From contig NZ_CAMIIE010000012.1 of NCBI RefSeq assembly GCF_946222605.1, forward strand, positions 1 to 64,000: a stretch of 64,000 nucleotides of DNA, given 5' to 3'. Source of the stretch: an uncultured Acidocella sp. GTDB taxonomy: Bacteria; Pseudomonadota; Alphaproteobacteria; Acetobacterales; Acetobacteraceae. Positions 1 to 8,508 of the stretch are shown one piece after another. The position numbers were made by a program, and so were the translations under genes. Below the pieces are notes generated by a model that did not search any database, was not told the origin of the DNA, and worked only from the letters and a program-made list of their open reading frames with translations. How positions within the stretch are numbered: position 1 is the stretch's first letter; the number at the start of each line of letters is the position of its first letter.

Positions 1-246
1 CTGAATTTTCGACGGTACTTTGAGCGTATGCATTACGCAGCAGACCTTGGCTCCAAGAAACCCAATGATGCATTTTACTTGAGCATACAGTCCAGAACGG
101 GTTTCAATCCTGAAGAAATCTTCTTTATTGACGACAAAGTCGAAAATGTCGAAGCGGCCCGAGCATGTGGCTGGAACGCGGAAGTATGGACAGGGGGCCA
201 ATCCCTGGAAGCCTTGTTGCGGAAATCTGCTTTGGAGCTGCGGTAA
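1..246 (+). CDS. HAD-superfamily hydrolase, C-terminal part (5' end outside window)
   Basis: The frame is open from base 1 and stops at TAA 244-246, so only the last 81 residues are visible. They contain a conserved lysine (SKKPNDAFY, HAD motif III) and the acidic motif IV (FFIDDKVENVEAARACGW), which binds Mg2+ in haloacid-dehalogenase-type phosphatases. The spacing and the 'GW' ending match the YihX / epoxide-hydrolase-N subgroup of HAD phosphatases. The nucleophile aspartate would lie upstream of the window. The substrate cannot be inferred. The next gene is on the opposite strand and ends 95 bp away. Confidence 0.8.
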   Translation: MNFRRYFERMHYAADLGSKKPNDAFYLSIQSRTGFNPEEIFFIDDKVENVEAARACGWNAEVWTGGQSLEALLRKSALELR

Positions 247-341
247 AGTTGGGAGGAATGCCTACTTTGGGTCGAAAGCCGACCTCCCTCGGCTTCCTCC
301 CGGCGCGGCAACCTTGCCGCCGCCGCCCATAAACACGCCCC

Positions 342-2027
342 CTACCCCAGATGCTGCAACAAATCCTCCGGCGCCCCGTCATGCAGCGCTACGATTCCGC
401 GCAACAGCTCAACCGCCTCTGCCCCTTGCCCGAGCCCGAACAGCGCAATCACCTCACCCCGCAGCCCCGGCCAGCGCAGCGGATGCGCAGCCTCCGGCAA
501 CAGCAATCGCAGCGCTGCGAAAGCCGCCACGGCGCGGGGAAAATCCTGCCCCTGCAGCGCCAGCATCCCGGCGGTAAACGCCCCATCCTGGCGCAGGCCC
601 AGCTCCAGCCCTTCCGGCGGCAGCTCCCCCAGCCCGGCCGCGCGCAAAGCCGCCGCCTCTTCCCGCCGCCCCGCATTCACCAGCCCGACAAAGCCGCGCC
701 AGGCGGCGGCGACCTCGCCTTGCGCCAGCAAGGCCGGCAGCGCCGCCGCATCCCCGGCCTCGGCGGCGCAGAGCAGCGCCTCGCGCTGGGACAGAGACGC
801 GATATTTTCCGCGAACGGGTCGCGCTGGGACATCTGCTCCATCGCCTGGCACAAAGCCCGCGCCGCCCGCGCGGACAGGCTGAACATCGCCTCCAACCCA
901 GGCCGCGCCTCACCGCGCGCCAGGAGGGACATGGCGCGGGCGAACAAGGCCTGGCCCAGCCCCAGCGGCATCAGCGCGGAAAGCGCCGGCAGTTTTGCCT
1001 GCAAAGCCGCCTCCGGCAGCGTCTCCGGCATTCGCCCAAACCGCGCCGCCACCCCGGCCTCAAACGCCGCCCAGGCTGCATCGGCGGCGGCGTAATCGCC
1101 ATCGATGGTGGCATCGAACAGCCCGCGCCCGGCAAAGCCCAGCTGGGTGTCGGTGCCCAATGCCGTCTCCCTGGCGCGTTTGGCCAGATAGGCGCGGTAA
1201 ACCGCCCGCCCCGCCCCCTCGCGCAAAGCCAGCGGGGCGGGCGAGGCATAGGCGATCAAGCCGGTCTCATCGCGCATGATCCGCACATGCGCGAACCCCG
1301 CCGCCTGCAGCGCCTGGGTCAGGCTCTCGCCGGTCTGCAGCACCAGATGCGCCCCGACCGCGAGGGCCGAGACCAGCTTGCCGGTGGACTGCCCGGGCGT
1401 GACCGTCGCCGCATCCGGCGTGGTCAGCAGCATCACCCCGTCCGGGGCGATGGCCTGGCGCATCAGCCGCAGATAAGCCGGCGGGTCCGGCAGATGCTCG
1501 ATCAGCTCCGTCGCCGCGATCACGTCCCAGCTTTCGCCCAGCTGCGCCTCGGTGAAATAATCCGCGCGCAGATCCAGCCCCAGCTCGCGCCGGCCAAAGG
1601 CGCCGAAGGGCGAGGGATCATAGCCCACACCCTGCCAGCCCAGCCCATGCACGCCGATATCCAGCCCGAACCCGTAGCCACCGCCGATTTCCAGCAGACG
1701 CGACCCGGCCGGCTTGTCGATCCGCGCCAGCTGGGCGGCGATCGGCCACAGCCCCGCCCCCACCTGCGCCAGATAGGCCGGCAGCCCCAGCTCCACCAAG
1801 GCGTTATCGCCATAATCCAGATCCGGGACGATGTCGGTGAAACAGGCGGTGCAGGCCGGGCAGCGCAGCAAATTGATGAGGAAATGCTTGCGCGGCGGCT
1901 TGAAATCCTCCTCCAGCACCAGTGCCATCTCGCCCGCATGGCCGCAATTGCGGCAGCGCGCGCTGAGGGTCTGGCCGTGGCGCCAGGTGATCTGGGCGTT
2001 GCGACTGATCCTGATCGTCTCGGTCAT
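342..2027 (-). CDS. Class I SAM-dependent methyltransferase with N-terminal zinc ribbon
   Basis: 561 aa from the ATG at 2027, which has GGAG seven bases upstream; an in-frame upstream ATG at 2081 has no such site. The N-terminus carries two Cys pairs (CRNCGH near residue 24 and CPAC near 56), which look like a zinc ribbon. A Methyltransf_23/11-type Rossmann domain follows, with the glycine-rich SAM loop LLEIGGGYGFG and an acidic partner DPSPFG. The C-terminal ~300 residues are alanine- and leucine-rich helices that resemble degenerate TPR-type repeats. The substrate is unknown; related architectures modify sugars or small molecules. The gene ends close to the HAD fragment and is preceded by parS and the thioredoxin-domain gene. 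Confidence 0.75.
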   Translation of the reverse strand: MTETIRISRNAQITWRHGQTLSARCRNCGHAGEMALVLEEDFKPPRKHFLINLLRCPACTACFTDIVPDLDYGDNALVELGLPAYLAQVGAGLWPIAAQLARIDKPAGSRLLEIGGGYGFGLDIGVHGLGWQGVGYDPSPFGAFGRRELGLDLRADYFTEAQLGESWDVIAATELIEHLPDPPAYLRLMRQAIAPDGVMLLTTPDAATVTPGQSTGKLVSALAVGAHLVLQTGESLTQALQAAGFAHVRIMRDETGLIAYASPAPLALREGAGRAVYRAYLAKRARETALGTDTQLGFAGRGLFDATIDGDYAAADAAWAAFEAGVAARFGRMPETLPEAALQAKLPALSALMPLGLGQALFARAMSLLARGEARPGLEAMFSLSARAARALCQAMEQMSQRDPFAENIASLSQREALLCAAEAGDAAALPALLAQGEVAAAWRGFVGLVNAGRREEAAALRAAGLGELPPEGLELGLRQDGAFTAGMLALQGQDFPRAVAAFAALRLLLPEAAHPLRWPGLRGEVIALFGLGQGAEAVELLRGIVALHDGAPEDLLQHLG

Positions 2028-2134
2028 TGCGGCTGCTCCATGCAGGCCGGCATGGTTACGGGCCGGCCCGCCCCGTGGCAAGACCGGCCCGTTTCAACGA
2101 CTAACGCAACGTTATTAAATTCCGGCCTCAGAAT

Positions 2135-2150
2135 TGTTTCACGTGGAACA
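2135..2150. promoter_or_regulatory. parS: parS centromere site (ParB-binding)
   Basis: The 16 bases TGTTTCACGTGGAACA read as TGTTCCACGTGAAACA on the other strand, which is the canonical chromosomal parS known from B. subtilis and many other bacteria. The site overlaps the last codons and the TGA stop of the thioredoxin-domain gene, where it encodes Cys-Ser-Thr-stop. ParB nucleation here would mark an origin-proximal chromosomal region. No parAB genes are in the window. Confidence 0.85.
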
Positions 2151-4103
2151 TTGCAGCTCCTGGCGTAAAACTTCCGCATCCTCCATCGGCAGGCCGCAAA
2201 CATTGCCCCGGCACACATAGGCGGCGCGCAGATCCCCCGGTTTGCCGAAGGCCGGATGCTCGGGCGCCAGCACCTTGCCGCCGCGCAGCACCAGCACTTT
2301 CGGGTCCGGCGAGGCCAGGGCTAGGCGCACCAAATCCTCCGCCCCGCCGGTCACCACCACGCTCACCGCATTGGCCAGCAGGTCCGCTGCCCCCAGCAGC
2401 CCTGGGGCGTTGGTCAGCGCCCGCGCCCGGCCGCCATAGGCGCGCAACACCGCCTCCGCCTTGGCGCGGTACTCGTCCTTGCCGGTGAGGTGGAACAAGG
2501 CCGCGTAGATTTCCGCCATCATCCCGGTGCCGGACGGCGTCGGCCCATCCTGGATCGCGCGGCCGCGCGGGGCGTAGACATCCTGCGCATCGTCGGCGGA
2601 GATGTAGAACGCCCCCTCGCCATCGCCGAAGCGCGCCTCGGTGACGGTGAGAATGGCCTCGCTCAGTGCCAGATAGGCGCTGTTATCCGTGGCCTGGTAG
2701 AGGGCGATGCCGGCGCGGATCATCGCCGCCTGGTCCTCCAGCAGCCCGGCGGCGGAGATCTTGCCGCCGCGCATGGCATGGGCGATGCGCCCATCCTCCT
2801 GGCCCATCGCCTGGATCAGCGTGGTGAAAACCTGCTCGGCCAAGGCGATCCAGCCCGGCTCCTGGAAGACGATCCCGGCTTTCACCAGGGCCGCAATGGT
2901 CAGCGCGTTCCAATCCGTCAGAATCTTGTCGTCACGGCCGGGGCGGATGCGGGTGTCGCGCAGCGCCTTCAGCTTGGCGCGGCAGGCGGCCAGGCGGGTC
3001 TCATCGCCATCAAAGGGCAGCCGGCGCTCCAGGATGATGCGCCCTTCCCAGTTGCCGCTGGCCGGCATCGGGTAGGCGGTTTCGAAAAACCGCGCCTCCT
3101 CCCCCAGGGCCGCCTCGATCTCGGTGCGGGTGAAGACGTAGAATTTGCCTTCCTCGCCTTCGGAATCGGCATCCTCGGAGGCGGCGAAGGCGCCTTCGGC
3201 TTCCATGTCGCGCGTCAGCCAGCCCACCGTCTCGCGGGCGCGGGCGGCGTAGAGCGCGTTCGGCTTGTCCGCCTGGGCGTAGGCCAGCAGCTCCAGGATC
3301 AGCGCGTTGTCATAGAGCATTTTCTCGAAATGCGGGACGAGCCAGGCTTCGTCGGTGGCGTAGCGGGCATAGCCGCCGCCGAGATGGTCATAGATGCCGC
3401 CCTGACTCATCCGCTCCAGCAGCAGATGCACCGCCTCGCGCCCGCGCGCATCGCCCAGCTGCCAGAGGAAGCGGAAGACCGGGATATTCGGGAATTTCGG
3501 CGCCCCGGCGAGGCCACCCAGCTCCCAATCCATACCGCGCAGGAAGGCCTCCTGCACCGCGTGCAGCAGCGCCGGGCCGGGCGCGTCGCCCGGCTTGGTG
3601 GCGGCGGCTTCGGCCAGAGCCCGGCGGATGGCGCCGGCGGAGCGGGCGATCTGCTCCTGCTCATTCGCCCAGGCCTGGGAGAGCGCGACCAGCACCTGCG
3701 GGAAGCTGGGCCGGCCATGGCGCGGGGTCGGCGGGAAGTAGGTGCCGCCCCAGAAGGGCGCGCCTTCGGGGGTGAGCACCATGGTCAGCGGCCAGCCGCC
3801 TTGCTCGCCCATGGCGTGCAGCGCGGCCATGTAGGTCTGGTCGATATCCGGGCGCTCCTCGCGGTCCACCTTGATGGCGACGAAGCGCTCATTCAGCAGC
3901 GCGGCGATCTGCTCATTCTCGAAGCTCTCATGCGCCATCACATGGCACCAATGGCAGGCGGCGTAGCCGATGGAGAGCAGCACCGGGACATTGCGGGCCT
4001 TGGCCTCGGCGAAGGCGGCCTCGCCCCATTGCTGCCAGTGCACGGGGTTATCCTTGTGCTGGAGCAGATAGGGGGAGGAGGCGTCCTGCAGGCGGTTGGT
4101 CAT
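2139..4103 (-). CDS. DUF255 thioredoxin-domain protein (YyaL/SPATA20 family)
   Basis: 654 aa from the ATG at 4103, chosen because AGGAGAG lies eight bases upstream; a start at 4142 has no ribosome site. The N-terminus is the family hallmark (NRLQDASSPYLLQH, then NPVHWQQW) followed by a thioredoxin-like fold with CHWC at residues 50-53. The rest is an (alpha/alpha)6-barrel-like region related to N-acylglucosamine 2-epimerases and cellobiose epimerases (GGIYDHLGGGYARY, HFEKMLYDNA). The length is usual for the family. The role is uncertain: redox activity is plausible from CxxC, but no substrate is established. The stop codon lies inside a parS site. Confidence 0.9.
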   Translation of the reverse strand: MTNRLQDASSPYLLQHKDNPVHWQQWGEAAFAEAKARNVPVLLSIGYAACHWCHVMAHESFENEQIAALLNERFVAIKVDREERPDIDQTYMAALHAMGEQGGWPLTMVLTPEGAPFWGGTYFPPTPRHGRPSFPQVLVALSQAWANEQEQIARSAGAIRRALAEAAATKPGDAPGPALLHAVQEAFLRGMDWELGGLAGAPKFPNIPVFRFLWQLGDARGREAVHLLLERMSQGGIYDHLGGGYARYATDEAWLVPHFEKMLYDNALILELLAYAQADKPNALYAARARETVGWLTRDMEAEGAFAASEDADSEGEEGKFYVFTRTEIEAALGEEARFFETAYPMPASGNWEGRIILERRLPFDGDETRLAACRAKLKALRDTRIRPGRDDKILTDWNALTIAALVKAGIVFQEPGWIALAEQVFTTLIQAMGQEDGRIAHAMRGGKISAAGLLEDQAAMIRAGIALYQATDNSAYLALSEAILTVTEARFGDGEGAFYISADDAQDVYAPRGRAIQDGPTPSGTGMMAEIYAALFHLTGKDEYRAKAEAVLRAYGGRARALTNAPGLLGAADLLANAVSVVVTGGAEDLVRLALASPDPKVLVLRGGKVLAPEHPAFGKPGDLRAAYVCRGNVCGLPMEDAEVLRQELQCST

Positions 4104-4159
4104 TTGGCTCTCTCCTGGTTGAACCGCTACATAGGGGCGCAAAGACAGGAGAACCAGCT

Positions 4160-4495
4160 TTGGGTGAAAGAATGCAGGGCGATCCGGCGCCTTATTTTGA
4201 AACGCACATCTTTGTGTGCGGCAACCGGCGGCCGGAGGGGCATCCGCGGGGCGATTGCGCCAGCAAGGGCTCGGAGAAGATCCGCGATTATATGAAGGTG
4301 CGGGTGAAGGAGCTGGGGCTGAAAAACATCCGCGTCAATCAGGCGGGGTGCCTGGATCGGTGCGAGCTGGGGCCCTGTGCGGTGTTTTATCCGGAAGGGG
4401 TCTGGTACAAGCTGGATAGTTTCGAGGCGGTGGATGAGGTGATTGAGAAGCACCTGATTGAGCAGGGCCGCGCCAAGGATAAAATGATTCCTTAA
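4160..4495 (+). CDS. (2Fe-2S) thioredoxin-like ferredoxin domain protein
   Basis: Up to 111 aa. Start choice: a TTG at 4160 has AGGAGA about eight bases upstream, whereas the ATG at 4172 has only a weak GGTGA. The protein has the thioredoxin-like [2Fe-2S] arrangement with ligands Cys20, Cys33, Cys64 and Cys68 (C-x12-C and C-x3-C), numbered from the TTG. It is probably a soluble electron carrier, and stand-alone members of this family are common in proteobacteria. It is divergent from the thioredoxin-domain gene, with 56 bp between starts. The stop TAA at 4493 is followed at once by a structured repeat. Confidence 0.85.
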   Translation: MGERMQGDPAPYFETHIFVCGNRRPEGHPRGDCASKGSEKIRDYMKVRVKELGLKNIRVNQAGCLDRCELGPCAVFYPEGVWYKLDSFEAVDEVIEKHLIEQGRAKDKMIP

Positions 4496-4500
4496 AGTTA

Positions 4501-4634
4501 TAAAAGTTTTTGGGGGCGTGGGGACTTTTTACAAAAAGTCCCCACAAACGTTTGGGGCGTTGGCACAATGTCGCCAACGCCCCAAACGTTTTGCAGCCCT
4601 TTTTTAAAAAAGGGCTGCACCCCAAAAACTTTTA
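4501..4634. repeat. Three-hairpin repeat cassette, copy A (complete)
   Basis: The outer arms TAAAAGTTTTTGGGG (4501-4515) and CCCCAAAAACTTTTA (4620-4634) are perfectly complementary. Between them lie three hairpins: 4518-4530/4533-4545 (13 bp), 4546-4564/4573-4591 (19 bp, 8-base loop) and 4593-4605/4606-4618 (13-bp perfect palindrome). The T-tracts within hairpins 1 and 3 could act as bidirectional terminators between the two convergent flanking genes. The right arm supplies the TAA stop of the minus-strand APC permease. Related units are at 12224, 14794, 20058, 27048, 36608 and 60357. Confidence 0.9.
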
Positions 4635-6050
4635 GTACTCTTCGTCGGCGACGTAGGAGCCGATGCGCTGCACCAGATCCGGCTTGGATTTCGCCAGCAG
4701 CACCCCGTAAATCACCGAGATCACCAGCAGGCCCAGCGCCAGCTTCGGATACAGGTTGAACGGATAAGGCTGCCCCGGCTCGATCAGCCCCCAGAGCGGC
4801 ATCAGCATGAACAAGGTGCCGAGCACGGGGATGATCAGATGCGTGAAAACGTTGAAATCCTCACGGTGATAGCGAAGCATATAGACCGGCAGCGCCAGAT
4901 TGGTGAGCAGGTAGGTGACCACCACCGGGATGGTGCCCAGCGTGCCGGTATCGCCAAACAGGGTCACCGGATCGATATTATAAAACGTGCCGAAGCCGAG
5001 CACGATCACCAAAGCCACCACGATATAGGTCCACATCGCCGCGTGCGGGGTGCGGTGCTGCGGGTGGATCTTGCCGAAGAAAGGCGGCAGCAGCCCCTCG
5101 CGCGCGGAGGAGAACAGGATGCGCGCCTGGGCGTTGGTGAGGCCGATCAACGAGGAGAAAATCGAGGTCACGCCCGCGAGATAGGCGATGATGAGGATGC
5201 CGGCGGCGGAGGCCTTGAAAGCGTCCACGAAGGGCAGCGAGGAGTTGGTGATCGCCTTCACATCGTTATGGAAGGCCGTCTCCGTCGCGAAGGAGAGGAA
5301 CATGTACAGAATGCCGATGGACAGCGTGCCGACGATCAGCGCGCGCGGCACGTTGCGGCGGGGATTGGTGGTTTCTTCCGCCAGCATCGCGGAATTTTCC
5401 CAACCGATGAACAAATAAATCGCCAGCGGGAAGCCGAGCCCGATACCCTTCCAGCCGCCGGTGACGGCGGCGATGGTGAAGGGCGCCATCGAGATCGAGC
5501 CGCGATTCACCACCAGCATGATCACCGCGCCGACAACCAGCAGGATCAGCTCGAAATAGAAGAAGATCGCCGCCCAGGTGGTGGAGAGCGAAATGCCGCG
5601 CGAGACCAGCAACCCGACAATGGCGGTCGCGATAATCGCCAGCACCTGCCAGGGGATATTGATGCCGAGGAAGGTCTGCAGCGTCTGCGCCGCCCAGCCG
5701 CCGGAGATCACCACCACCGAGGAGGCGGCGATGCAATAACCGACCACGACGAAGATCGACGCCGCCGCCCCCGCCCAGGGGCCAAACGCCATGCCGATGA
5801 AGGTGACGAAGGAGCCGGTGCTGGGGCGATAGCGCGAAAACTGCGCCAGCGTGTTGGTGAGGAACAAAATCACCACCATCGCGACCAGAATGGTCAACGG
5901 CGCGCCGACGCCGGCACCGGAGGCGATCAGCCCGAAACCAAAGAAAAAGCTCATCGCCGGGGCGATGTTGGCGAGGGTGGAGGCAATGATCTGCGAAAGC
6001 CCGAGGCTGTCACGCTTGAGGCGTTCGCCGCCCCGCGAGATTGTGCTCAT
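4632..6050 (-). CDS. APC-family amino acid/polyamine permease
   Basis: 472 aa inner-membrane protein with about 12 hydrophobic segments. The N-terminal SLGLSQIIASTLANIAPAMSFFFGF matches the first helix of APC-superfamily permeases, where the unwound region binds substrate. Length and the short charged tail (SYVADEEY) are normal. The substrate cannot be read from the sequence; amino acids or polyamines are typical. The ATG at 6050 has only a weak upstream purine run. The stop codon is formed by the outer arm of the adjacent repeat cassette. It is transcribed alone, about 130 bp from flhB. Confidence 0.85.
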   Translation of the reverse strand: MSTISRGGERLKRDSLGLSQIIASTLANIAPAMSFFFGFGLIASGAGVGAPLTILVAMVVILFLTNTLAQFSRYRPSTGSFVTFIGMAFGPWAGAAASIFVVVGYCIAASSVVVISGGWAAQTLQTFLGINIPWQVLAIIATAIVGLLVSRGISLSTTWAAIFFYFELILLVVGAVIMLVVNRGSISMAPFTIAAVTGGWKGIGLGFPLAIYLFIGWENSAMLAEETTNPRRNVPRALIVGTLSIGILYMFLSFATETAFHNDVKAITNSSLPFVDAFKASAAGILIIAYLAGVTSIFSSLIGLTNAQARILFSSAREGLLPPFFGKIHPQHRTPHAAMWTYIVVALVIVLGFGTFYNIDPVTLFGDTGTLGTIPVVVTYLLTNLALPVYMLRYHREDFNVFTHLIIPVLGTLFMLMPLWGLIEPGQPYPFNLYPKLALGLLVISVIYGVLLAKSKPDLVQRIGSYVADEEY

Positions 6051-6184
6051 TATTTTATGATCCCTGCTTGGGTTAGACGTTCGGCCGCCGGATGTGGGCG
6101 TCTCGTTTCCTTGTGGTAAAATGAACGTTCCGTCAACTTATTTGTGAGAAGCGATTTAAATAATAGACAAATCCTCTGACCTGC

Positions 6185-7303
6185 TCAGGCGCCCGGCAGC
6201 CAGCGCGAGACCTCGATCTCCCCCGCCGGCGGTTTCGGCGGCTGCGGCTTCGCCCCGCCCTGGGCGCGCCAGCGCTGCAGCCGCCAGACATAGGCCAGAA
6301 CCTCCGCGCAGGCGCGGTAGAGGGCGGTGGGCACATATTCATCCGGCTCCACATAGCGAAACACCGCGCGCGCCAAAGGCGGGGACTGCACCACCGGCAC
6401 GCCATGGCCGCGGGCCCGGGCGATGATCTCCTCCGCCTGCGGCCCGGCGCCTTTGGCCAGCAGCATCGGCGCCCTGTCCTGCCCGCGGCGATAGCGGATG
6501 GCGCAGGCGAAATGGGTGGGGTTGGTGACCACCACGCTGGCCTCCGGCACGCGGGCCATCTGCCGGGCGCGGGCCATTTTGCGGGCGAGGGCGCGCTGGC
6601 GGGATTTTACATGCGGGTTGCCCGCCGCCTCCTTCATCTCCTCGCGCATATCTTCGTCCGACATGCGCAGCTTGCGCCGGTGCAGCCAGAGCTGCACCGC
6701 GAAATCCACCCCCGCCAGCAACGCCAGCACCAGGCAGATAAGGCTCAAACATTGCGTGGCCAGCGCGAAAAAGGCGCTGGCGGCGGGGCGGGGCAGCCAG
6801 GCCAGGGCGATGAAATCCTGCCGGCGCGAGAGGATCGCCACCGCCCCCGCAAGGGCGATGGCCGCCATCTTCAGCACGGATTTGCCTTGTTCGGCCAGGC
6901 CATGGCTGGAAATGATCTGCGAAAACCCGGCCTGGGGCAGCAATTTGGAGATGTCCGGCGCCAGCAGATTGAGCGCGAAGACGAACCCGCCCGAGGCGAG
7001 GCTGGACGCCGCGCCCATGGCGGCGATGAGCCCGAGCAAGGGGAAGAGCCGCCAGAACACGCCCCCGGCCAGCCCCAACGCCGCCGGCAAGGGCGCGGTG
7101 CCGGCCCGCGCCAGCCCGGCCGCGAACAGATCCAGCAGGCGCAGCCCCAGCCCGCCCGCCGCCACCAGCGCCAGCACCGTGAACAGCACGATGATGGCGG
7201 CCCTCGGCAGATCCTGCGAGCGGCTGACATCGCCCCGTTCGGCCGCCTGGCGCAGCCGGCGCTCGGTGGGGGCGTGCTTCTTCTCGCCCGCCCCTTCAGC
7301 CAT
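6185..7303 (-). CDS. flhB: Flagellar biosynthesis protein FlhB
   Basis: 372 aa export-gate component that switches secretion from rod/hook to filament substrates. The N-terminus (EKKHAPTERRLRQAAERGDVSRSQDL) is typical, four hydrophobic segments follow, and the cytoplasmic domain contains the autocleavage motif NPTH with Asn261, where FlhB cleaves itself before the proline. The C-terminal tail is proline-rich. The start overlaps the 3' end of fliR by eight bases, so the genes are translationally coupled (fliP-fliQ-fliR-flhB order, minus strand). The gene itself is intact, although fliP upstream is broken. Confidence 0.95.
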   Translation of the reverse strand: MAEGAGEKKHAPTERRLRQAAERGDVSRSQDLPRAAIIVLFTVLALVAAGGLGLRLLDLFAAGLARAGTAPLPAALGLAGGVFWRLFPLLGLIAAMGAASSLASGGFVFALNLLAPDISKLLPQAGFSQIISSHGLAEQGKSVLKMAAIALAGAVAILSRRQDFIALAWLPRPAASAFFALATQCLSLICLVLALLAGVDFAVQLWLHRRKLRMSDEDMREEMKEAAGNPHVKSRQRALARKMARARQMARVPEASVVVTNPTHFACAIRYRRGQDRAPMLLAKGAGPQAEEIIARARGHGVPVVQSPPLARAVFRYVEPDEYVPTALYRACAEVLAYVWRLQRWRAQGGAKPQPPKPPAGEIEVSRWLPGA

Positions 7304-8063
7304 GCGGCATCAACCCGGCGACGAGCGCCATGCACTGGGCGGTGATATGCGAAATGGCGACGCCAATGGCCGGCACCATGCCGACCAGCACCCAGAGCCC
7401 GGCGAGAATCAGCAACGGAAAGCCGACGGAGAGCAGGTTGAGGCTGGAGGCGAAGATGGTGGCGAGCCCAACGGTGAGGTTGACGCAGAACCCCGCCGCC
7501 AGCACCGGCAGCGCCAGCGCCAGCGCGGCGGAGAACACCACCCCGCCCATGCCGGCCAGCGCCCCCCAGCCTTGCAGCGGTGCCAGCCCGGCGCCATGCG
7601 CGAAGGAATGGGCCAGCGCCATGAACAGCCAGACCGGCCCGCCCGCCGCCATATAGCCGAGCAGCCCGGCCCATTGCATGATATCCGCCAGCACCGAACT
7701 GGCCCCCGGCGCATCGCGGAATTGCAGCGTGGCGAAGGACAGCCCCATCGCCTCGCCGATGATCTCGCCGGCGGAGGAGAGCGCGGCGAGGACGATCTGC
7801 GCCGCCATGCCGAGCAGCGCGCCATAGGCGATCTGCTCAAAGCCGGTGAGGATGGCGCGGGCCGGGTCCGCCGGGTAGGCGGGCAGGTCCGGAAGCCAGA
7901 GGGCGAGCGCCAGGGCCAGCGCCCCGGCCAGCAGCGCCTTGACCATGTTGGGAATGAGGGTGGAGCCGAACAAGGGGGCGGTGAGGAACAGCCCGGTGAT
8001 GCGCAGAAACGGCCAGAGGAAGCGGCCGAACCAGAGCATCACGGTCTGTTCGTCTAAGACCAT
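7296..8063 (-). CDS. fliR: Flagellar biosynthesis protein FliR
   Basis: 255 aa, six hydrophobic helices, usual FliR length. The start ATG at 8063 (MVLDEQTVMLWFGRF) overlaps the end of fliQ by ten bases; a longer upstream reading in this frame only runs through fliQ antisense of sense. Conserved features include the phenylalanine/leucine-rich first helix and the later GVNLTVGLA-like segment (here CVNLTVGLATIFASS). FliR joins FliP and FliQ in the core export channel of the basal body. It also overlaps flhB downstream. Confidence 0.93.
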   Translation of the reverse strand: MVLDEQTVMLWFGRFLWPFLRITGLFLTAPLFGSTLIPNMVKALLAGALALALALWLPDLPAYPADPARAILTGFEQIAYGALLGMAAQIVLAALSSAGEIIGEAMGLSFATLQFRDAPGASSVLADIMQWAGLLGYMAAGGPVWLFMALAHSFAHGAGLAPLQGWGALAGMGGVVFSAALALALPVLAAGFCVNLTVGLATIFASSLNLLSVGFPLLILAGLWVLVGMVPAIGVAISHITAQCMALVAGLMPHG

Positions 8064-8329
8064 GGCTGATGCACCAGAAAGGCCGCGCGTATGATGAATT
8101 CCCGCGCCAGCGCCTCGAACATCGCCACCGCGCCGAAGCCGCCAGTGACGGCGAGCCCGGCCATGGCGATGGTTTTGGGCAGCAGCGCGAAGGTGGCATC
8201 CTCGATCTGCAGGGCCGATTGGATGATGGCGGTGACGATGCCGACCAGCAGCAGCACCGCGACGCAGGGCCACAACGCCGCCAGCGCCAGCGAAAAGGCA
8301 TGTTGCAGCAAGTACAGATAAAGCGGCAT
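8054..8329 (-). CDS. fliQ: Flagellar biosynthesis protein FliQ
   Basis: 91 aa with two hydrophobic helices separated by a short polar loop (QIEDATFALLPKTIAM), the standard FliQ organisation. In the type III export gate several FliQ subunits surround the FliP/FliR core. The ATG at 8329 overlaps the fliP stop in an ATGA arrangement, and the 3' end overlaps fliR, so translation is coupled along the operon. Confidence 0.93.
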   Translation of the reverse strand: MPLYLYLLQHAFSLALAALWPCVAVLLLVGIVTAIIQSALQIEDATFALLPKTIAMAGLAVTGGFGAVAMFEALAREFIIRAAFLVHQPWS

Positions 8330-8508
8330 CAGCCGAAACTATTGGCCAGCGTGCCCAAAACCAGCACCCAGCCATGGATGGAGACAAAGACCAGCAATTT
8401 CAGCGGCAAGGAGATCAACGTGGGCGAGACCATGATCATGCCCAGCGACATCAGGATGGAGGCGACCGCGAGATCGATCAGCACGAAGGGAATATAGACC
8501 AGAAACAT
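8329..8508 (-). pseudogene. fliP: fliP remnant: C-terminal ~59 codons only
   Basis: The last 59 codons (from MFLVYIPFVLIDLAVAS to GTLANSFG) match the C-terminal quarter of FliP, including the final helix and the typical TISLPLKLLVF and GW elements. FliP is normally about 245 aa, so roughly 185 residues, including the signal peptide and first helices, are absent. Reading further upstream on this strand immediately enters sequence that is antisense to flagellin. The break is at about 8500-8510 with no intergenic bases. It may be a true deletion or a chimeric joint. Confidence 0.85.

Noticed and set aside
351..2168. Long open frame antisense to the methyltransferase
   Set aside because: High-GC genes leave long open frames on the other strand. 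This one is Arg/Gln/His-rich with no domain and covers a well-supported gene.
2490..4295. Long open frame antisense to the DUF255 gene
   Set aside because: The opposite strand encodes a recognisable conserved family with a proper ribosome site; this frame has no motif.
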